From Bacteroidia bacterium (lineage in GTDB: Bacteria; Bacteroidota; Bacteroidia; UKL13-3), in NCBI GenBank assembly GCA_025454975.1, contig JALONK010000025.1, positions 1 through 44,791 on the forward strand: DNA of 44,791 nt. The letters are read 5' to 3'. This document shows positions 16,475 through 26,024 of this stretch, in pieces. The position numbers were made by a program, and so were the translations under genes. Every line of letters begins with the position of its first letter. Position 1 is the stretch's first letter. Under the pieces are notes generated by a model. The model worked only from the letters and a program-made list of their open reading frames with translations, was not told the DNA's origin and ran no database searches.

Positions 16475-18817
16475 TCATTCCGTGTCTGTTTTATCAGTAA
16501 ATATTGATTTGTATTTGTTGTATAAAAAGGAAATTACCAGTAATAATATGCCAACTATTATAAAGGTTATTGTTTTTTCAATGCTCTCGGTTCCCGATAA
16601 GTCATAAAGAAATAACTTAATTAATGTTGCAGCAAACAAGGCTATACCATAAATGCGAAGCGCAGCCTTTCGTTGCCATAAGCCAATACTTATCAATATT
16701 AATGCATACACTGCAAATAAAATGGTAACTGCCAGTTTATATTTTTGTGTAGATGCAAGCATATCCATCCAATGTATTAATTCACTTGTACTAACCCATA
16801 ATATGGTGGTATATACAAAAATATCGAAATAGGTTAAATAGGATTCTTCCTTAAAATATGTATGGATATGTTTGTATAAGGTAAAAACTAATCCGACTAA
16901 ACTTAACAAACTAATGTATCTGATAAATATATGAAACCAGCTTGTAGGATAATTTTCATATACAGGATTTAAATAACTTACTCTTAACTCGCTTAAGGCA
17001 TACAAGCCTGTTAACAAGAAGATGATGATGATAAATGAACTCAAATAAACGTACACCTTTCCCAGTTGTTTGTTTTTAACAAAACGAAGATTTATAAGGC
17101 CTAAAGTAGTTGAAAATATCATGGTGTAAATAAGGTTCCAAGCCTGTTTGAATTGTTTTAAATCCAGGTTTTGGATGTAGCTTTCTTCACCAATTTCTTT
17201 ATTTATTATGAGTAGCGTTGATTCTTTAGCCAATTGATTCCAATAATTACTTATTTCTAATAACACAGGGAAATAAATACTTAAGACGAACAGGGCTGGA
17301 ATTCCATAATCAATAATTGTTTGCAAATCCTTATTAAAAGAAATATAAGCAGAATTTGGAAGTTTATTATTCATGTAATTAATCCATCCGAAACCAACAC
17401 CAACCAATAAAGCCGAAAGAAAATAAATATTAAATATCGGTGTTATTTTAGTTTCCGGTTGCCCTACAACATAATTATCATAAACGCTGAGCCAATCTAG
17501 CGCCTGACTAATAAATGCTAACAACATAATTACATAAGCAATCCATTCGTAAAATGCAGTTTGTTTTGTTCTGCCAATCCAAAATAATATGGCTGCTTCG
17601 CCAATCCATAATAAAGTAACCCAATTGGCATCAAATTGAACAGGAATGGTAATGGTTACAAACGTTAGTGCTAATCCTGAAACCAAGTGCATCAGGTTTT
17701 TATCGGCTACCTGTAAACGTCGAAGAATTAAGCCTAAACAAAGGTGTACAATGGCATTAAAAAGGGTAAAGGCTCCTGTTAAATTATAATTTGACCATGT
17801 TTCATTTTTTAAAATAAAATAGCCAATGGCATAATAGGTGAATGCATTTGTAATTACCGATAGAATATCTGCTTTTTTAAACATTTCCTTTTGAAGCAGC
17901 TTATAGGCAATTGATTGAATATAAAATATCACAAAAAATAGGGTGGCAAAAATATTTGCAAGGGCAGGGTGGTTGTTGTAGTTATTATTATCAATTATCC
18001 ATATAATAAATATTAACCAAGTAATAAGGAAGGAACTGTAGTACAAATTTTTCCAGTATTTTTTAATGGCAATTGCCAATATTCCGATATTAATGATGGT
18101 GATATATATAAATAATATAATAGCCTGTCCCGAACCTGTGCTTAACAGTAATGGAATGGCATAACCACCTACAAGTCCGAAATGCGCAATAATTTGCCTA
18201 TTATAACTAATAGCACTTATCACAGCAAAAACTGTGAGGGCTAACATCATCACAAAAGCAAATACCTGAGGGAGCAGTTTTAAATTATCGTATGCCTGAT
18301 AAGTTAGAAAATATAAAATGGCCAAAGCTCCACTTACTAAAACAGCACTATAAGTATGGTAATATTTTTTTAGTTTTATGCCAATCAATAATAAGGTAAC
18401 TCCAAACGCATATCCTAAAATAATTCGAGTAATTGGTGTTATTAGGTTATGGTCAATAGCATAATTTGCGCCTATGGCAACACCTATAACTGTGATTACT
18501 ATTCCAATTTTACTCATTAAGTTACCGCCAATAAATGCCTCACTAAGCGGCGATTTAATAGGTTGTTTTAACGGTTGTTCAACTGTTTTTATAGCTATCG
18601 GTTCAGGTTTCGAAACAGGCTGTGTAACCGGTTCAACCGGAATGGAAGTGTTGGTTTGAAGGGTTACACTTTTATCTTGTTGATTTAATGTTTCGTTTTT
18701 TAATGAAGCCAGTTCAATTTCCAATAATTTAATTTGTGCCTGAAATTGTTTTTGTTGATGATATAGATTGTTGAGCTTAGCTTCAAGTGATAATATACGC
18801 TCGGTATAATTCGACAT
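16475..18817 (-). CDS. DUF2339 polytopic membrane protein
   Basis: A 780-residue integral membrane protein. Residues 1 to about 42 form a coiled coil (LEAKLNNLYHQQKQFQAQIK), followed by a Pro/Gln/Val-rich linker to about 95. Then comes the DUF2339 hallmark GGNLMSKIGIVITVIGVAIG with NYAIDHNLITPITRIILGY, and a long series of some twenty hydrophobic helices to the end. The family is widespread and of unknown function. It is convergent with fabD. The ATG at 18817 is the natural start before the coiled coil. Confidence 0.88.
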   Translation of the reverse strand: MSNYTERILSLEAKLNNLYHQQKQFQAQIKLLEIELASLKNETLNQQDKSVTLQTNTSIPVEPVTQPVSKPEPIAIKTVEQPLKQPIKSPLSEAFIGGNLMSKIGIVITVIGVAIGANYAIDHNLITPITRIILGYAFGVTLLLIGIKLKKYYHTYSAVLVSGALAILYFLTYQAYDNLKLLPQVFAFVMMLALTVFAVISAISYNRQIIAHFGLVGGYAIPLLLSTGSGQAIILFIYITIINIGILAIAIKKYWKNLYYSSFLITWLIFIIWIIDNNNYNNHPALANIFATLFFVIFYIQSIAYKLLQKEMFKKADILSVITNAFTYYAIGYFILKNETWSNYNLTGAFTLFNAIVHLCLGLILRRLQVADKNLMHLVSGLALTFVTITIPVQFDANWVTLLWIGEAAILFWIGRTKQTAFYEWIAYVIMLLAFISQALDWLSVYDNYVVGQPETKITPIFNIYFLSALLVGVGFGWINYMNNKLPNSAYISFNKDLQTIIDYGIPALFVLSIYFPVLLEISNYWNQLAKESTLLIINKEIGEESYIQNLDLKQFKQAWNLIYTMIFSTTLGLINLRFVKNKQLGKVYVYLSSFIIIIFLLTGLYALSELRVSYLNPVYENYPTSWFHIFIRYISLLSLVGLVFTLYKHIHTYFKEESYLTYFDIFVYTTILWVSTSELIHWMDMLASTQKYKLAVTILFAVYALILISIGLWQRKAALRIYGIALFAATLIKLFLYDLSGTESIEKTITFIIVGILLLVISFLYNKYKSIFTDKTDTE

Positions 18818-18915
18818 ACGGTTTGGCTTAGTTTGTTTTTAAAGGTATGAGATTTTCAGTAGAAATTAAAACAGATTTTATGTTCTTTTATTAAGGGATT
18901 ACCTAATGAAGTAAG

Positions 18916-19182
18916 CTATTCATCTACAATTTTGGTGAGTATTATAATATTTTGCTTAACCCTTAAGCTAAAAAAGTAAGGAGTCACGTTAATAAATGGA
19001 AAAACAAACTCATCAATAACCAACAAACTGTTTCCTTGTCGTGTAATTATTTGGAAATCATAAATCATTTGTCGGCCATTCGCCGATTTAACATAAACAA
19101 TACCTGATTTCCTGAAGGTATAAATACGATTTTTCTCTTTATGATGCCAACTGCCTATTAAATTTTCAGGGTACACTTTCAT
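18916..19182 (-). CDS. Small hypothetical protein
   Basis: An 88-residue protein with no signal peptide or membrane helix. It begins MKVYPENLIGSWHHKEKNRIYTF and continues as alternating short beta strands (SGIVYVKSANGRQMIYDFQI, SLLVIDEFVFPFINV). The opening 'GSW...YTF' resembles the start of lipocalin-like or copper-resistance-type small barrels, but it is too short to assign. It is separated by about 98 bases from the DUF2339 gene and divergent from the T9SS cargo gene. Confidence 0.65.
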   Translation of the reverse strand: MKVYPENLIGSWHHKEKNRIYTFRKSGIVYVKSANGRQMIYDFQIITRQGNSLLVIDEFVFPFINVTPYFFSLRVKQNIIILTKIVDE

Positions 19183-19319
19183 GCTACCAAATTACGCATT
19201 GCCTATATGTTATTTTGCTATATAATTTAGCATTCTAACTTAATCTTCAAATTGCGTTCTCATAACCTTTAATTATCCTTTATTTACAATTACTTAATGA
19301 TAAAAATGCAGATAATACT

Positions 19320-19327
19320 TAGATTTG
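19320..19327 (+). promoter_or_regulatory. -7 box of the T9SS cargo gene
   Basis: TAGATTTG matches TAnnTTTG and ends 19 bases before the ATG at 19347. No exact TTTG occurs at the -33 distance (the sequence there is TTAA-like). Confidence 0.5.
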
Positions 19328-19346
19328 CGCCCGTAATTAAAAAACA

Positions 19347-20780
19347 ATGAAAAAATTATTACTTGGAATTTGTGCTGTTGCACTGTTTTTAAATGTAAAT
19401 GCCCAAACGGTAACTGAAGTTTATGTGCCTCAGTTTATGGGAAGTAAAACTGCCGCTAGTGTCAATAATGCGAGGGTATATTTTCCCGTTTGTATTAGAA
19501 TTGATGGCTTGCAGCCAAACGTAACTTACACAATAAGGTTATCTTTAGGACTAACTACTGATGCAAATACTAGTTTTGGAGCCGGTAATATCTGGTCGGG
19601 TAGTGCTATGGGTTCAACTAATCCTACCTTTACTACTAACGGTGCCGGGAGCACAGGGAATATTTGGTTTTACTTTCAACCAACCGGTAATTCAACAAGA
19701 TTTGGCGGTGGGGCAGTGCACAACATAAGAGTTGGATGGGCTATACCTCCTGCAAGTGTGTCATCAGCTCCAACTTACATAGGTACTAAAACAATTACGG
19801 CTTTAGATATTGCTAATACAGCACTTACTCCTGCCACAACAGATGATGGTGCTTTTTTAATTGGTCAGGCAGATACGTTTGCTTCAGGTAGTATTGTTCT
19901 ATTATATAACAATGTTGCTGGAACAGGTGATCCAATATCCATAAGCAGAATCAGACGTAATGTAGTGAACCAAATTTCTAATTCAGAGTTACCTGGTGCT
20001 GTAGACAGTATATTACGCCATGACACCTTATCTATTAAAGGACAATATGCAGCCGTAATTCCAATTGGTGCTAATAATGCAAACGGTATCAGAAGAATAG
20101 AAACAAGAGATACCTTGGGTAATTTAATAGATGTAGTTACTGATGCAGATGGAATATGGCCAAGTGGAGGAAATACCACAACTGTGTTAAGAAGAGGAAT
20201 TGTTAGAATTACAAATACAGATGCACCACTACCTGTTAGGTACAAATTTTTTACTGCATCGGCAACTGCCTATGGAGCATCATTAAAATGGAGTACAGCA
20301 TCAGAAAAAAATAACCGAGGATTTGAAGTGCAACGCAGTGTTAATGGTTCACGTTATGTAAATATAGGTTTTGTAACCGGTGCAGGTAACAGCAACCGAG
20401 TTAGTACTTACAGTTTCAATGATTTTGAGTCGGTTTCAGGAAATGTTTGCTACCGCTTAAAACAAGTTGATTTTGATGGTAAAACTGAATTGTCAAAGGT
20501 TATTTGTGTTGCGCATGCAACCGAACCTACTCAACAAGTTATAACTTCACCAAATCCATTTAACGAGAATTTAAATATTACTTACTACAGCAATAAAGAA
20601 GCTGATGTTACGGTTCAGGTATTCGATATGTTAGGTAAGGTTCATGTAAATGAATTACGTAATGCTAATAAAGGTAATAACCAATACCATATTAATACTG
20701 AAGCATTACCTAATGGAATTTATTTCGTTCGTATAACTAATGGTACTGAAATAACCACACAACGTATTATCAAAAAATAA
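19347..20780 (+). CDS. Secreted protein with T9SS type A sorting domain
   Basis: A 477-residue exported protein. A Sec signal (MKKLLLGICAVALFLNVNAQ) is followed by an N-terminal beta-rich domain of unknown family to about 290. Next is a fibronectin-like linker module typical of Bacteroidota surface proteins (LPVRYKFFTASATA, LKWSTASEKNNRGFEVQRS). The C-terminal sorting domain has SPNPFNENLNI, VQVFDMLGKV and LPNGIYFVRIT, ending TQRIIKK. Such tails direct export through the type IX secretion system and often anchoring at the cell surface. No enzyme motif is seen in the N-terminal domain. It has its own -7 box and a terminator, so it is monocistronic. Confidence 0.9.
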   Translation: MKKLLLGICAVALFLNVNAQTVTEVYVPQFMGSKTAASVNNARVYFPVCIRIDGLQPNVTYTIRLSLGLTTDANTSFGAGNIWSGSAMGSTNPTFTTNGAGSTGNIWFYFQPTGNSTRFGGGAVHNIRVGWAIPPASVSSAPTYIGTKTITALDIANTALTPATTDDGAFLIGQADTFASGSIVLLYNNVAGTGDPISISRIRRNVVNQISNSELPGAVDSILRHDTLSIKGQYAAVIPIGANNANGIRRIETRDTLGNLIDVVTDADGIWPSGGNTTTVLRRGIVRITNTDAPLPVRYKFFTASATAYGASLKWSTASEKNNRGFEVQRSVNGSRYVNIGFVTGAGNSNRVSTYSFNDFESVSGNVCYRLKQVDFDGKTELSKVICVAHATEPTQQVITSPNPFNENLNITYYSNKEADVTVQVFDMLGKVHVNELRNANKGNNQYHINTEALPNGIYFVRITNGTEITTQRIIKK

Positions 20781-20802
20781 CCCATAAATTATAATTATTA
20801 AG

Positions 20803-20835
20803 AAAGCTGCTGCGTAATACGTGGCAGCTTTTTTT
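20803..20835 (+). terminator. Rho-independent terminator
   Basis: AAAGCTGC (20803-20810) pairs perfectly with GCAGCTTT (20824-20831), and the T-run continues to 20835. It lies 22 bases after the stop of the T9SS cargo gene. Confidence 0.85.
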
Positions 20836-20904
20836 ATGAGGATATATTTATTATATTTAAAGGATAATTGTTTTGTTTATGAGCCGTAGTATTTAAATTG
20901 CTGT

Positions 20905-21780
20905 ATGATTTATGTGGCTATATTGTTAAATGCATCTGCCGGCGGTGGAAAATCAATAGCTTGTTGTAAACAATATGAACAATATTTACGTAAATATAAA
21001 ATACCTTATGAGGTATTTGTTAATGATTGGCCATTAACCTTCGATAAATTTAACAGAATAGCTGTTTTAGGTGGCGATGGAACTATTAATCGAGCAGTTA
21101 ATACCTATCATTCAAATCCATTACCAATGGCTATCATTCCTTGTGGTACAGGTAATGATGTGGCCAACCTTTTTTTAGGTAAATTAACACAAGACGAATA
21201 CTTTAAAATAAGCTTAAGTGATAATGTTGTATATGTTGATGCAGCTACTTGCAACCATAAATGGTTTATCAACGGAGTAGGTATTGGGTTTGATGGTTGG
21301 GTGGTAAAAAGGTTATTGGCTAAAAAATTATTTTCAGGCAAAATGGCCTACTATACAACAGTGATTGGACTGTTGTTTTTTTATCGTGAGCACGAAGTAC
21401 ATATAACCTATCAGACAACACATGCCGAAAAATCTTTTTCCATGCCACTGTTTATGTTGAGTGCAGCTAATGGAAAAACTTATGGTGGTGGATTTAACGT
21501 TGCGCCCTTTGCTGATTATACCGATGGATTATTAGAATGTATATCCATTAATAAAATAGGGTTGTTTAAACGGTTTAAATATCTTCCTGTTATTGAGTAC
21601 GGAAGGCATTTAAATTCACCTTTGCCTTTTATACAATACGATAGGATTACCCGATTGAACGTTTCTTCATCAAACATATTAACTGCACACCTAGACGGGG
21701 AGTTAATGGAGGATAATAATTTTGAAATACAAATTTATCCTAAACATTTTCCGGTGGTTATTCCTGCTTCACTTCAATAA
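20905..21780 (+). CDS. Diacylglycerol kinase-family lipid kinase
   Basis: A 291-residue protein of the DagK/YegS/BmrU lipid kinase family, which phosphorylates diacylglycerol or related lipids. It has the ATP-site motif GGDGT (56-60, in AVLGGDGTINRAV), then IIPCGTGNDVANLF, the GVGIGFDGWVV segment, and C-terminal AHLDGELM. All family signatures are present and the length is typical. The exact lipid substrate is not readable from sequence. It precedes the asparaginase gene by 62 bases on the same strand. Confidence 0.92.
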   Translation: MIYVAILLNASAGGGKSIACCKQYEQYLRKYKIPYEVFVNDWPLTFDKFNRIAVLGGDGTINRAVNTYHSNPLPMAIIPCGTGNDVANLFLGKLTQDEYFKISLSDNVVYVDAATCNHKWFINGVGIGFDGWVVKRLLAKKLFSGKMAYYTTVIGLLFFYREHEVHITYQTTHAEKSFSMPLFMLSAANGKTYGGGFNVAPFADYTDGLLECISINKIGLFKRFKYLPVIEYGRHLNSPLPFIQYDRITRLNVSSSNILTAHLDGELMEDNNFEIQIYPKHFPVVIPASLQ

Positions 21781-21829
21781 ATTTTATTGGTATATAATGC
21801 ACGGTACATCAAAACTGCCTTTGGTTGAT

Positions 21830-21837
21830 TACCTTTG
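21830..21837 (+). promoter_or_regulatory. Possible -7 box just before the asparaginase gene
   Basis: TACCTTTG matches TAnnTTTG and ends only 5 bases before the ATG at 21843, so a transcript from it would be nearly leaderless. There is no -33 TTTG, so this is weak. Confidence 0.25.
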
Positions 21838-21842
21838 TGTGT

Positions 21843-22886
21843 ATGACTGAACATCAAAATCCGATTTTAGTAGAAATATACAGGGGAGGAGTGTTAGAGA
21901 GTTTTCATCGTGGAGTAGTTTGTATTGTTGATAGCAAAGGCCAAGTTGTTTATTCTGCAGGAAACCACATGCAGATATGTTACCCAAGAAGTGCCATGAA
22001 GTTGTTGCAGGTACTACCATTATTGATGGAAAATGTACATCAGCATTATTCACTTACTTTAGAAGAAATTGCGGTGATGTGCGGTTCTCATAATGCTGAA
22101 CCTGAACATGTAGATGCAGTAAACAGTATATTACATAAAATAGGATTGGGGCAAGAAGCGTTGTTATGCGGTGCACAAATGCCAAGCGATAAAAATCAAT
22201 CAACTGCTCTTATCAAGGCAGGACTTTCACCTCAGGCCATACATAACAATTGCAGCGGCAAACATGCCGGTATGTTGGCATTGTGTGTACATAAAGGGTG
22301 GTCAACACACGATTATTTATTGCCCGAACATCCACTACAACAATATATTCTTCGTATTTGTTCCACTTTGTATGAATATTCGTCGGATGATATGACTATT
22401 GCATTAGATGGTTGCAGTGCTCCAATAGTAAGTGTACCAGTATATCATCAGGCCTTAGCATTTAAAAGTTTGGCTAATCCAACAACTTTACCTACTGTTT
22501 ATACAGAGGCCATTTCTTTAATGTGGGAAGCAATTAGTAAGTATCCATTTATGGTTGCCGGTACTAAACGCTATTGCACCGATTTAATGAAGATTACTGC
22601 ACCTGACATCATAGGCAAAACAGGAGCAGAAGGAGTTTTTTGTATGGCCATTGCTTCTAAAGGGTGGGGGATATGTATTAAAATTGATGATGGGAAGATG
22701 CTTCCTCAATATCATGTGGCACAAGCCATTGTTGAAGCTATAAACGTGTTTTCACCTCAACAGTTACAGCCATTGCAACAGTATTTACGCACTGAAATAA
22801 AAAATTTTAACAAATGGGTTACGGGCGAAATTAAGGTAAATGATCAGTTTATGTTCAACTTATCTCAAGCTTGCGCATCATCATGA
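21843..22886 (+). CDS. Asparaginase II-family protein (Rhizobium type)
   Basis: A 347-residue member of the Asparaginase_II family (PF06089 type), which hydrolyses L-asparagine to aspartate and ammonia and is unrelated to E. coli AnsA/AnsB. Family signatures include VEIYRGGVLES, the YPRSAMKLLQVLPLL region with the conserved Ser-x-x-Lys, VMCGSHNAEPEHVD, the NNCSGKHAGMLAL segment, and DGCSAP. The frame reaches a TTG at 21825; ATG 21843 matches the family start. The stop is followed after one base by the end of the convergent propeller gene. Confidence 0.9.
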   Translation: MTEHQNPILVEIYRGGVLESFHRGVVCIVDSKGQVVYSAGNHMQICYPRSAMKLLQVLPLLMENVHQHYSLTLEEIAVMCGSHNAEPEHVDAVNSILHKIGLGQEALLCGAQMPSDKNQSTALIKAGLSPQAIHNNCSGKHAGMLALCVHKGWSTHDYLLPEHPLQQYILRICSTLYEYSSDDMTIALDGCSAPIVSVPVYHQALAFKSLANPTTLPTVYTEAISLMWEAISKYPFMVAGTKRYCTDLMKITAPDIIGKTGAEGVFCMAIASKGWGICIKIDDGKMLPQYHVAQAIVEAINVFSPQQLQPLQQYLRTEIKNFNKWVTGEIKVNDQFMFNLSQACASS

Positions 22887-22887
22887 T

Positions 22888-23976
22888 TTATAGTTTTAAA
22901 ATTGCCATTCTACCTTTGTTTCCTGCTAATATGCATACACTACTTTGGGGCGATTTTCCTATGGTGTTAAATCCTTTAAAATAGGTGGCAATAGGTATGA
23001 ACACCGGTCCGATAAAACTACTGCGCATGCCTAATACTTGAGTTGCGGCAGTTCCGGTACATACAATCATAGGTTGTTTTAAAAAGTCGGTGCCAAACGC
23101 AGCTACGGCCGATTTATAAAAACCCTTTGTTGAGGGTTGAGCAACCCAACAATGTTTTTTGTTGTAACGAATCGTAAATACATCATCATTCAAAGTTGAT
23201 GTATCATTTACATAATCGCCACCACTGATGATGGCCTCACCTTTACGTGGAGTTAATGCTATACTAAAAGCACCGGATGAGTTGGAAGAAGCAAAGGGCA
23301 AAGTTAACACCAGTTGTTTTCCGGTTTTTATGTTTACATGAATGGCTCTTGAAGCTAATCCACCGGTAACCAAAAAAAATGATTTTTTGTTTATCCATTT
23401 TACACAAGTTCCACTTGCTGCAAATGCTGCTTCTCCGGGCAATGCTGAAATTTTAAGTGAGGTAGAAATATTTTTCCAAGTGTTACCACTATCAATGGTA
23501 AGCATTATTGTAAAATAGCCATCAACGGGGTCGCCAACTAAAATTCCTTGTTTAGGATTTAAAAAATCAATAGCATCAAAAAAATAAGCCGAGTCGGGTT
23601 TATTTACAACAGTTTTCCAATGCTTGCCTCCGTCGGTTGTTCGGATAACAACAGCAGGAAATCCGCTACTCATGGCTATAGCCGATTGGCTTGACCAAGC
23701 GTGAATATCTCTGAAGTCGAGTTGTTCATATCCGGTTACACGATGTATTTCAATATTTTTTTCACCATTAACCGTATTGGCAATACAACCTTTGCGACCG
23801 CTTATCCAAAACACTGAATCATTAACTACGCTTACACCTCTAAAGCTCATTTGAGAAAATGCAACACCGGAATAATTCTTTATCTCGTTCGAGTCGATAA
23901 GAGTTAGTTTTACTGTTTGTGCTGCTATTGGTTTAACAATAAATAAAAGTATACAACATAGTGATATAACCTTCAT
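22888..23976 (-). CDS. Exported BNR/Ycf48-like beta-propeller protein
   Basis: A 362-residue exported protein with a signal peptide ending IAAQ (about residue 20). The mature part has repeated propeller blades with Asp-box-like sequence: RTTDGGKHWKTV and TIDSGNTWKNIS, interspersed with strands such as VFWISGRKGCI and GILVGDPVDGYF. This resembles Ycf48-like or sialidase-type propellers, often labelled 'oxidoreductase' in Bacteroidota without evidence. No catalytic residues can be identified. It is the last gene of the LpoB unit, 9 bases after the YciO gene. Confidence 0.8.
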   Translation of the reverse strand: MKVISLCCILLFIVKPIAAQTVKLTLIDSNEIKNYSGVAFSQMSFRGVSVVNDSVFWISGRKGCIANTVNGEKNIEIHRVTGYEQLDFRDIHAWSSQSAIAMSSGFPAVVIRTTDGGKHWKTVVNKPDSAYFFDAIDFLNPKQGILVGDPVDGYFTIMLTIDSGNTWKNISTSLKISALPGEAAFAASGTCVKWINKKSFFLVTGGLASRAIHVNIKTGKQLVLTLPFASSNSSGAFSIALTPRKGEAIISGGDYVNDTSTLNDDVFTIRYNKKHCWVAQPSTKGFYKSAVAAFGTDFLKQPMIVCTGTAATQVLGMRSSFIGPVFIPIATYFKGFNTIGKSPQSSVCILAGNKGRMAILKL

Positions 23977-23985
23977 AAATAGGTA

Positions 23986-24606
23986 TTACAATTGTTCTTC
24001 AAAAATTCCCTTCCCTTGTCTTATCAAGGTAATTTCGTCGCCTGCGCAATCAATAATAGTAGAAGGGATATTACCGCCTGTACCACCATCTACTACAACA
24101 TCAACTAAATGTTCAAATTTTTGATGGATTTCGTAAGGATCGGTCATGTAGGTTAAGATTTCATCATCATGATGAATGGTAGTAACTAATAATGGCAATC
24201 CGGTTTCTTTAATTAAGGTTTGAGCAATAACGTTATCAGGCACGCGTATACCAATAGTTTTTTTATTGCCACTAAAATACTTAAGCACATTATTGTTTGC
24301 TTTTAGAATAAATGTAAATGGTCCGGGTAAATTATTTTTCAATAAACGAAAAACCGGACGATCAATATGAGAAGTAAATTCCGACAGGTTGGATAAATCA
24401 GAACAAAGCAAAGAGAAGTTTACTTTTTCAAGTTTTTTACCGGAAATACGAGCCATACGCTCCATGCCTTTTTTGCTATTCAACATGCATGCCATGGCAT
24501 AAATGGTATCAGTAGGGATTATAATTACTGCATCTTTACGAAGCAAATCAACGATTTGTTTAATCGTTCTTGGGTTTGGATTTTTAGGATGTACCTCTGA
24601 TAGCAT
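23986..24606 (-). CDS. yciO: YciO-type Sua5/YrdC protein
   Basis: A 206-residue single-domain member of the Sua5/YrdC/YciO family, whose TsaC/Sua5 members make threonylcarbamoyl-AMP for the t6A modification of tRNA. It has PTDTIYAMAC (31-40), the NFSLLCSDLSNLS segment, IGIRVPDN and VDGGTGGNIPSTIIDC. The pattern, including the 'HPKNP' opening and the TTIHHDD stretch in place of SAN, matches E. coli YciO as I remember it rather than TsaC. YciO proteins are reported as poor replacements for TsaC, so a t6A role is uncertain. It follows the COG3014-like gene by 20 bases. Confidence 0.88.
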   Translation of the reverse strand: MLSEVHPKNPNPRTIKQIVDLLRKDAVIIIPTDTIYAMACMLNSKKGMERMARISGKKLEKVNFSLLCSDLSNLSEFTSHIDRPVFRLLKNNLPGPFTFILKANNNVLKYFSGNKKTIGIRVPDNVIAQTLIKETGLPLLVTTIHHDDEILTYMTDPYEIHQKFEHLVDVVVDGGTGGNIPSTIIDCAGDEITLIRQGKGIFEEQL

Positions 24607-24626
24607 AATATCAAAGGTACTAAAAA

Positions 24627-26003
24627 CTAATTGGTGTATCCGTTAAAATATGGTGATTGAAATACTTTAACCACCATTTCGCCATTATTGATGGTAACCG
24701 GTACACTAAAATTTATATTAGTAGTATTGAATGTAACACGATGTGTTCCCGGCGGAAGTTCAATTCGGGTGTATGAGATATGATAAGGTAAAGTTTGCCA
24801 ATTGCGCGTGTCGGCTTTTTCGCTAAGTGCGCCCCATATACTCATGGCAGCACCAAGTCCCTCATCTTTTGATCGAGCAGCAGCAATCGCTAATTGTTTT
24901 AAAGCTGCACGCAGCAAAGCCTCGCTTAATTCTTTCAACATTCTGTCTTGAAGGCTTACACGGGCGATTTTATCAATATCCTGAGCTAAGAAGAAGTTTC
25001 TTTTTATCCCTAAACTATCAATTTGTAATTCGGCGGAAGTAAAAAGTGGCAAACGTGATGTATACTTAGGAAAAGCTACCCTTAAAATTTTAAGTGCGGC
25101 GATTCCATTGGCGTCGTTACCTGCGTAATAAGGAAAATTTAAACCTAAATCATGATTTACAAAGTTAACATAACCATTACCGGCCGGGGTAATTGAAAAG
25201 TTGATGCTCCATTCACTTTTAACCGGTCCAAAACCATTATTCCAAAATGCAACCAGGGCCGACTGTTTAGGAGATGGATTATAACCATCTAAATTAAAAC
25301 GTTTGCGATACTCCTTTGCTTCCTGAGTAAACCCTGTAAATTGTGCAGTACGAACTAAGTCATACTTCAATTGCTCAGGCATTGGAATATTTAAGTTCTT
25401 GCTATATTCTTGTTCATAAATGTCGTAAGCATTTTTATAAGCTACATAAGCGGCATTATATTCTTTTAAATTTTCATATACTACACCGGATAGTATATGA
25501 ACTAAAGCATCGTTTTTATATTTATTTTTTTCTTTAAAATAATCGTTATTGTATTGCAGTTTAAGTAGCATACGTTTACATTCTACCAAAGCCTCATCTT
25601 TCATGTTTAGCTGAAGATAATTTAAGGCAGTATAATAATGTATCATTATGCGTTCGAAGCTTTCGCCTTCATAGCGGGTAATCATGGGATTTGATAAAAA
25701 AGATGCCGCTTCAGAGGCATAATTTTTTCTGAAATCCTCTACATAATAGTCGGCTTTTAAGAATGCATCATTACTTTCTTTTGGGCTACCTTTCATAAAT
25801 AACAAGGTGCCTTTGTTGCAGTAATACAGTAATTGATTACGATTTGATTTTTTGAATGCCTTGTTATCCATTGCCGCCAAGGCTTCATCAAAGTTCAAAT
25901 TATAGGTAGCTGCCATCATTTCTTCGCTGCGCTGATAAAAAGTTGCACAGCCGGAAATAAATAGCAGCATCACTGCAATCGTAACAAGCCTATAATAATT
26001 CAT
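24627..26003 (-). CDS. COG3014-like TPR lipoprotein
   Basis: A 458-residue lipoprotein (MNYYRLVTIAVMLLFISGC, Cys19). The mature part begins with TPR-like helical pairs (LNFDEALAAMDNK, YYCNKGTLLFMKGSPKESNDAF, HYYTALNYLQLNMKDEALVECKRML) to about 240, and ends with a beta-rich domain (IELPPGTHRVTFNT). It resembles the COG3014 family, which in gamma-proteobacteria is found beside lpoB. Here too it lies next to an LpoB-like gene (21-base gap), which supports both assignments and suggests a shared role in peptidoglycan or envelope assembly. The molecular function is unknown. Confidence 0.75.
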   Translation of the reverse strand: MNYYRLVTIAVMLLFISGCATFYQRSEEMMAATYNLNFDEALAAMDNKAFKKSNRNQLLYYCNKGTLLFMKGSPKESNDAFLKADYYVEDFRKNYASEAASFLSNPMITRYEGESFERIMIHYYTALNYLQLNMKDEALVECKRMLLKLQYNNDYFKEKNKYKNDALVHILSGVVYENLKEYNAAYVAYKNAYDIYEQEYSKNLNIPMPEQLKYDLVRTAQFTGFTQEAKEYRKRFNLDGYNPSPKQSALVAFWNNGFGPVKSEWSINFSITPAGNGYVNFVNHDLGLNFPYYAGNDANGIAALKILRVAFPKYTSRLPLFTSAELQIDSLGIKRNFFLAQDIDKIARVSLQDRMLKELSEALLRAALKQLAIAAARSKDEGLGAAMSIWGALSEKADTRNWQTLPYHISYTRIELPPGTHRVTFNTTNINFSVPVTINNGEMVVKVFQSPYFNGYTN

Positions 26004-26024
26004 GATTGGTATGTATGTAAGAGC

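Noticed and set aside
22171-22395. Plus-strand ORF at 22171-22395 as a second gene inside the asparaginase gene
   Set aside because: It overlaps the asparaginase frame completely and has no recognisable domain or separate signal.
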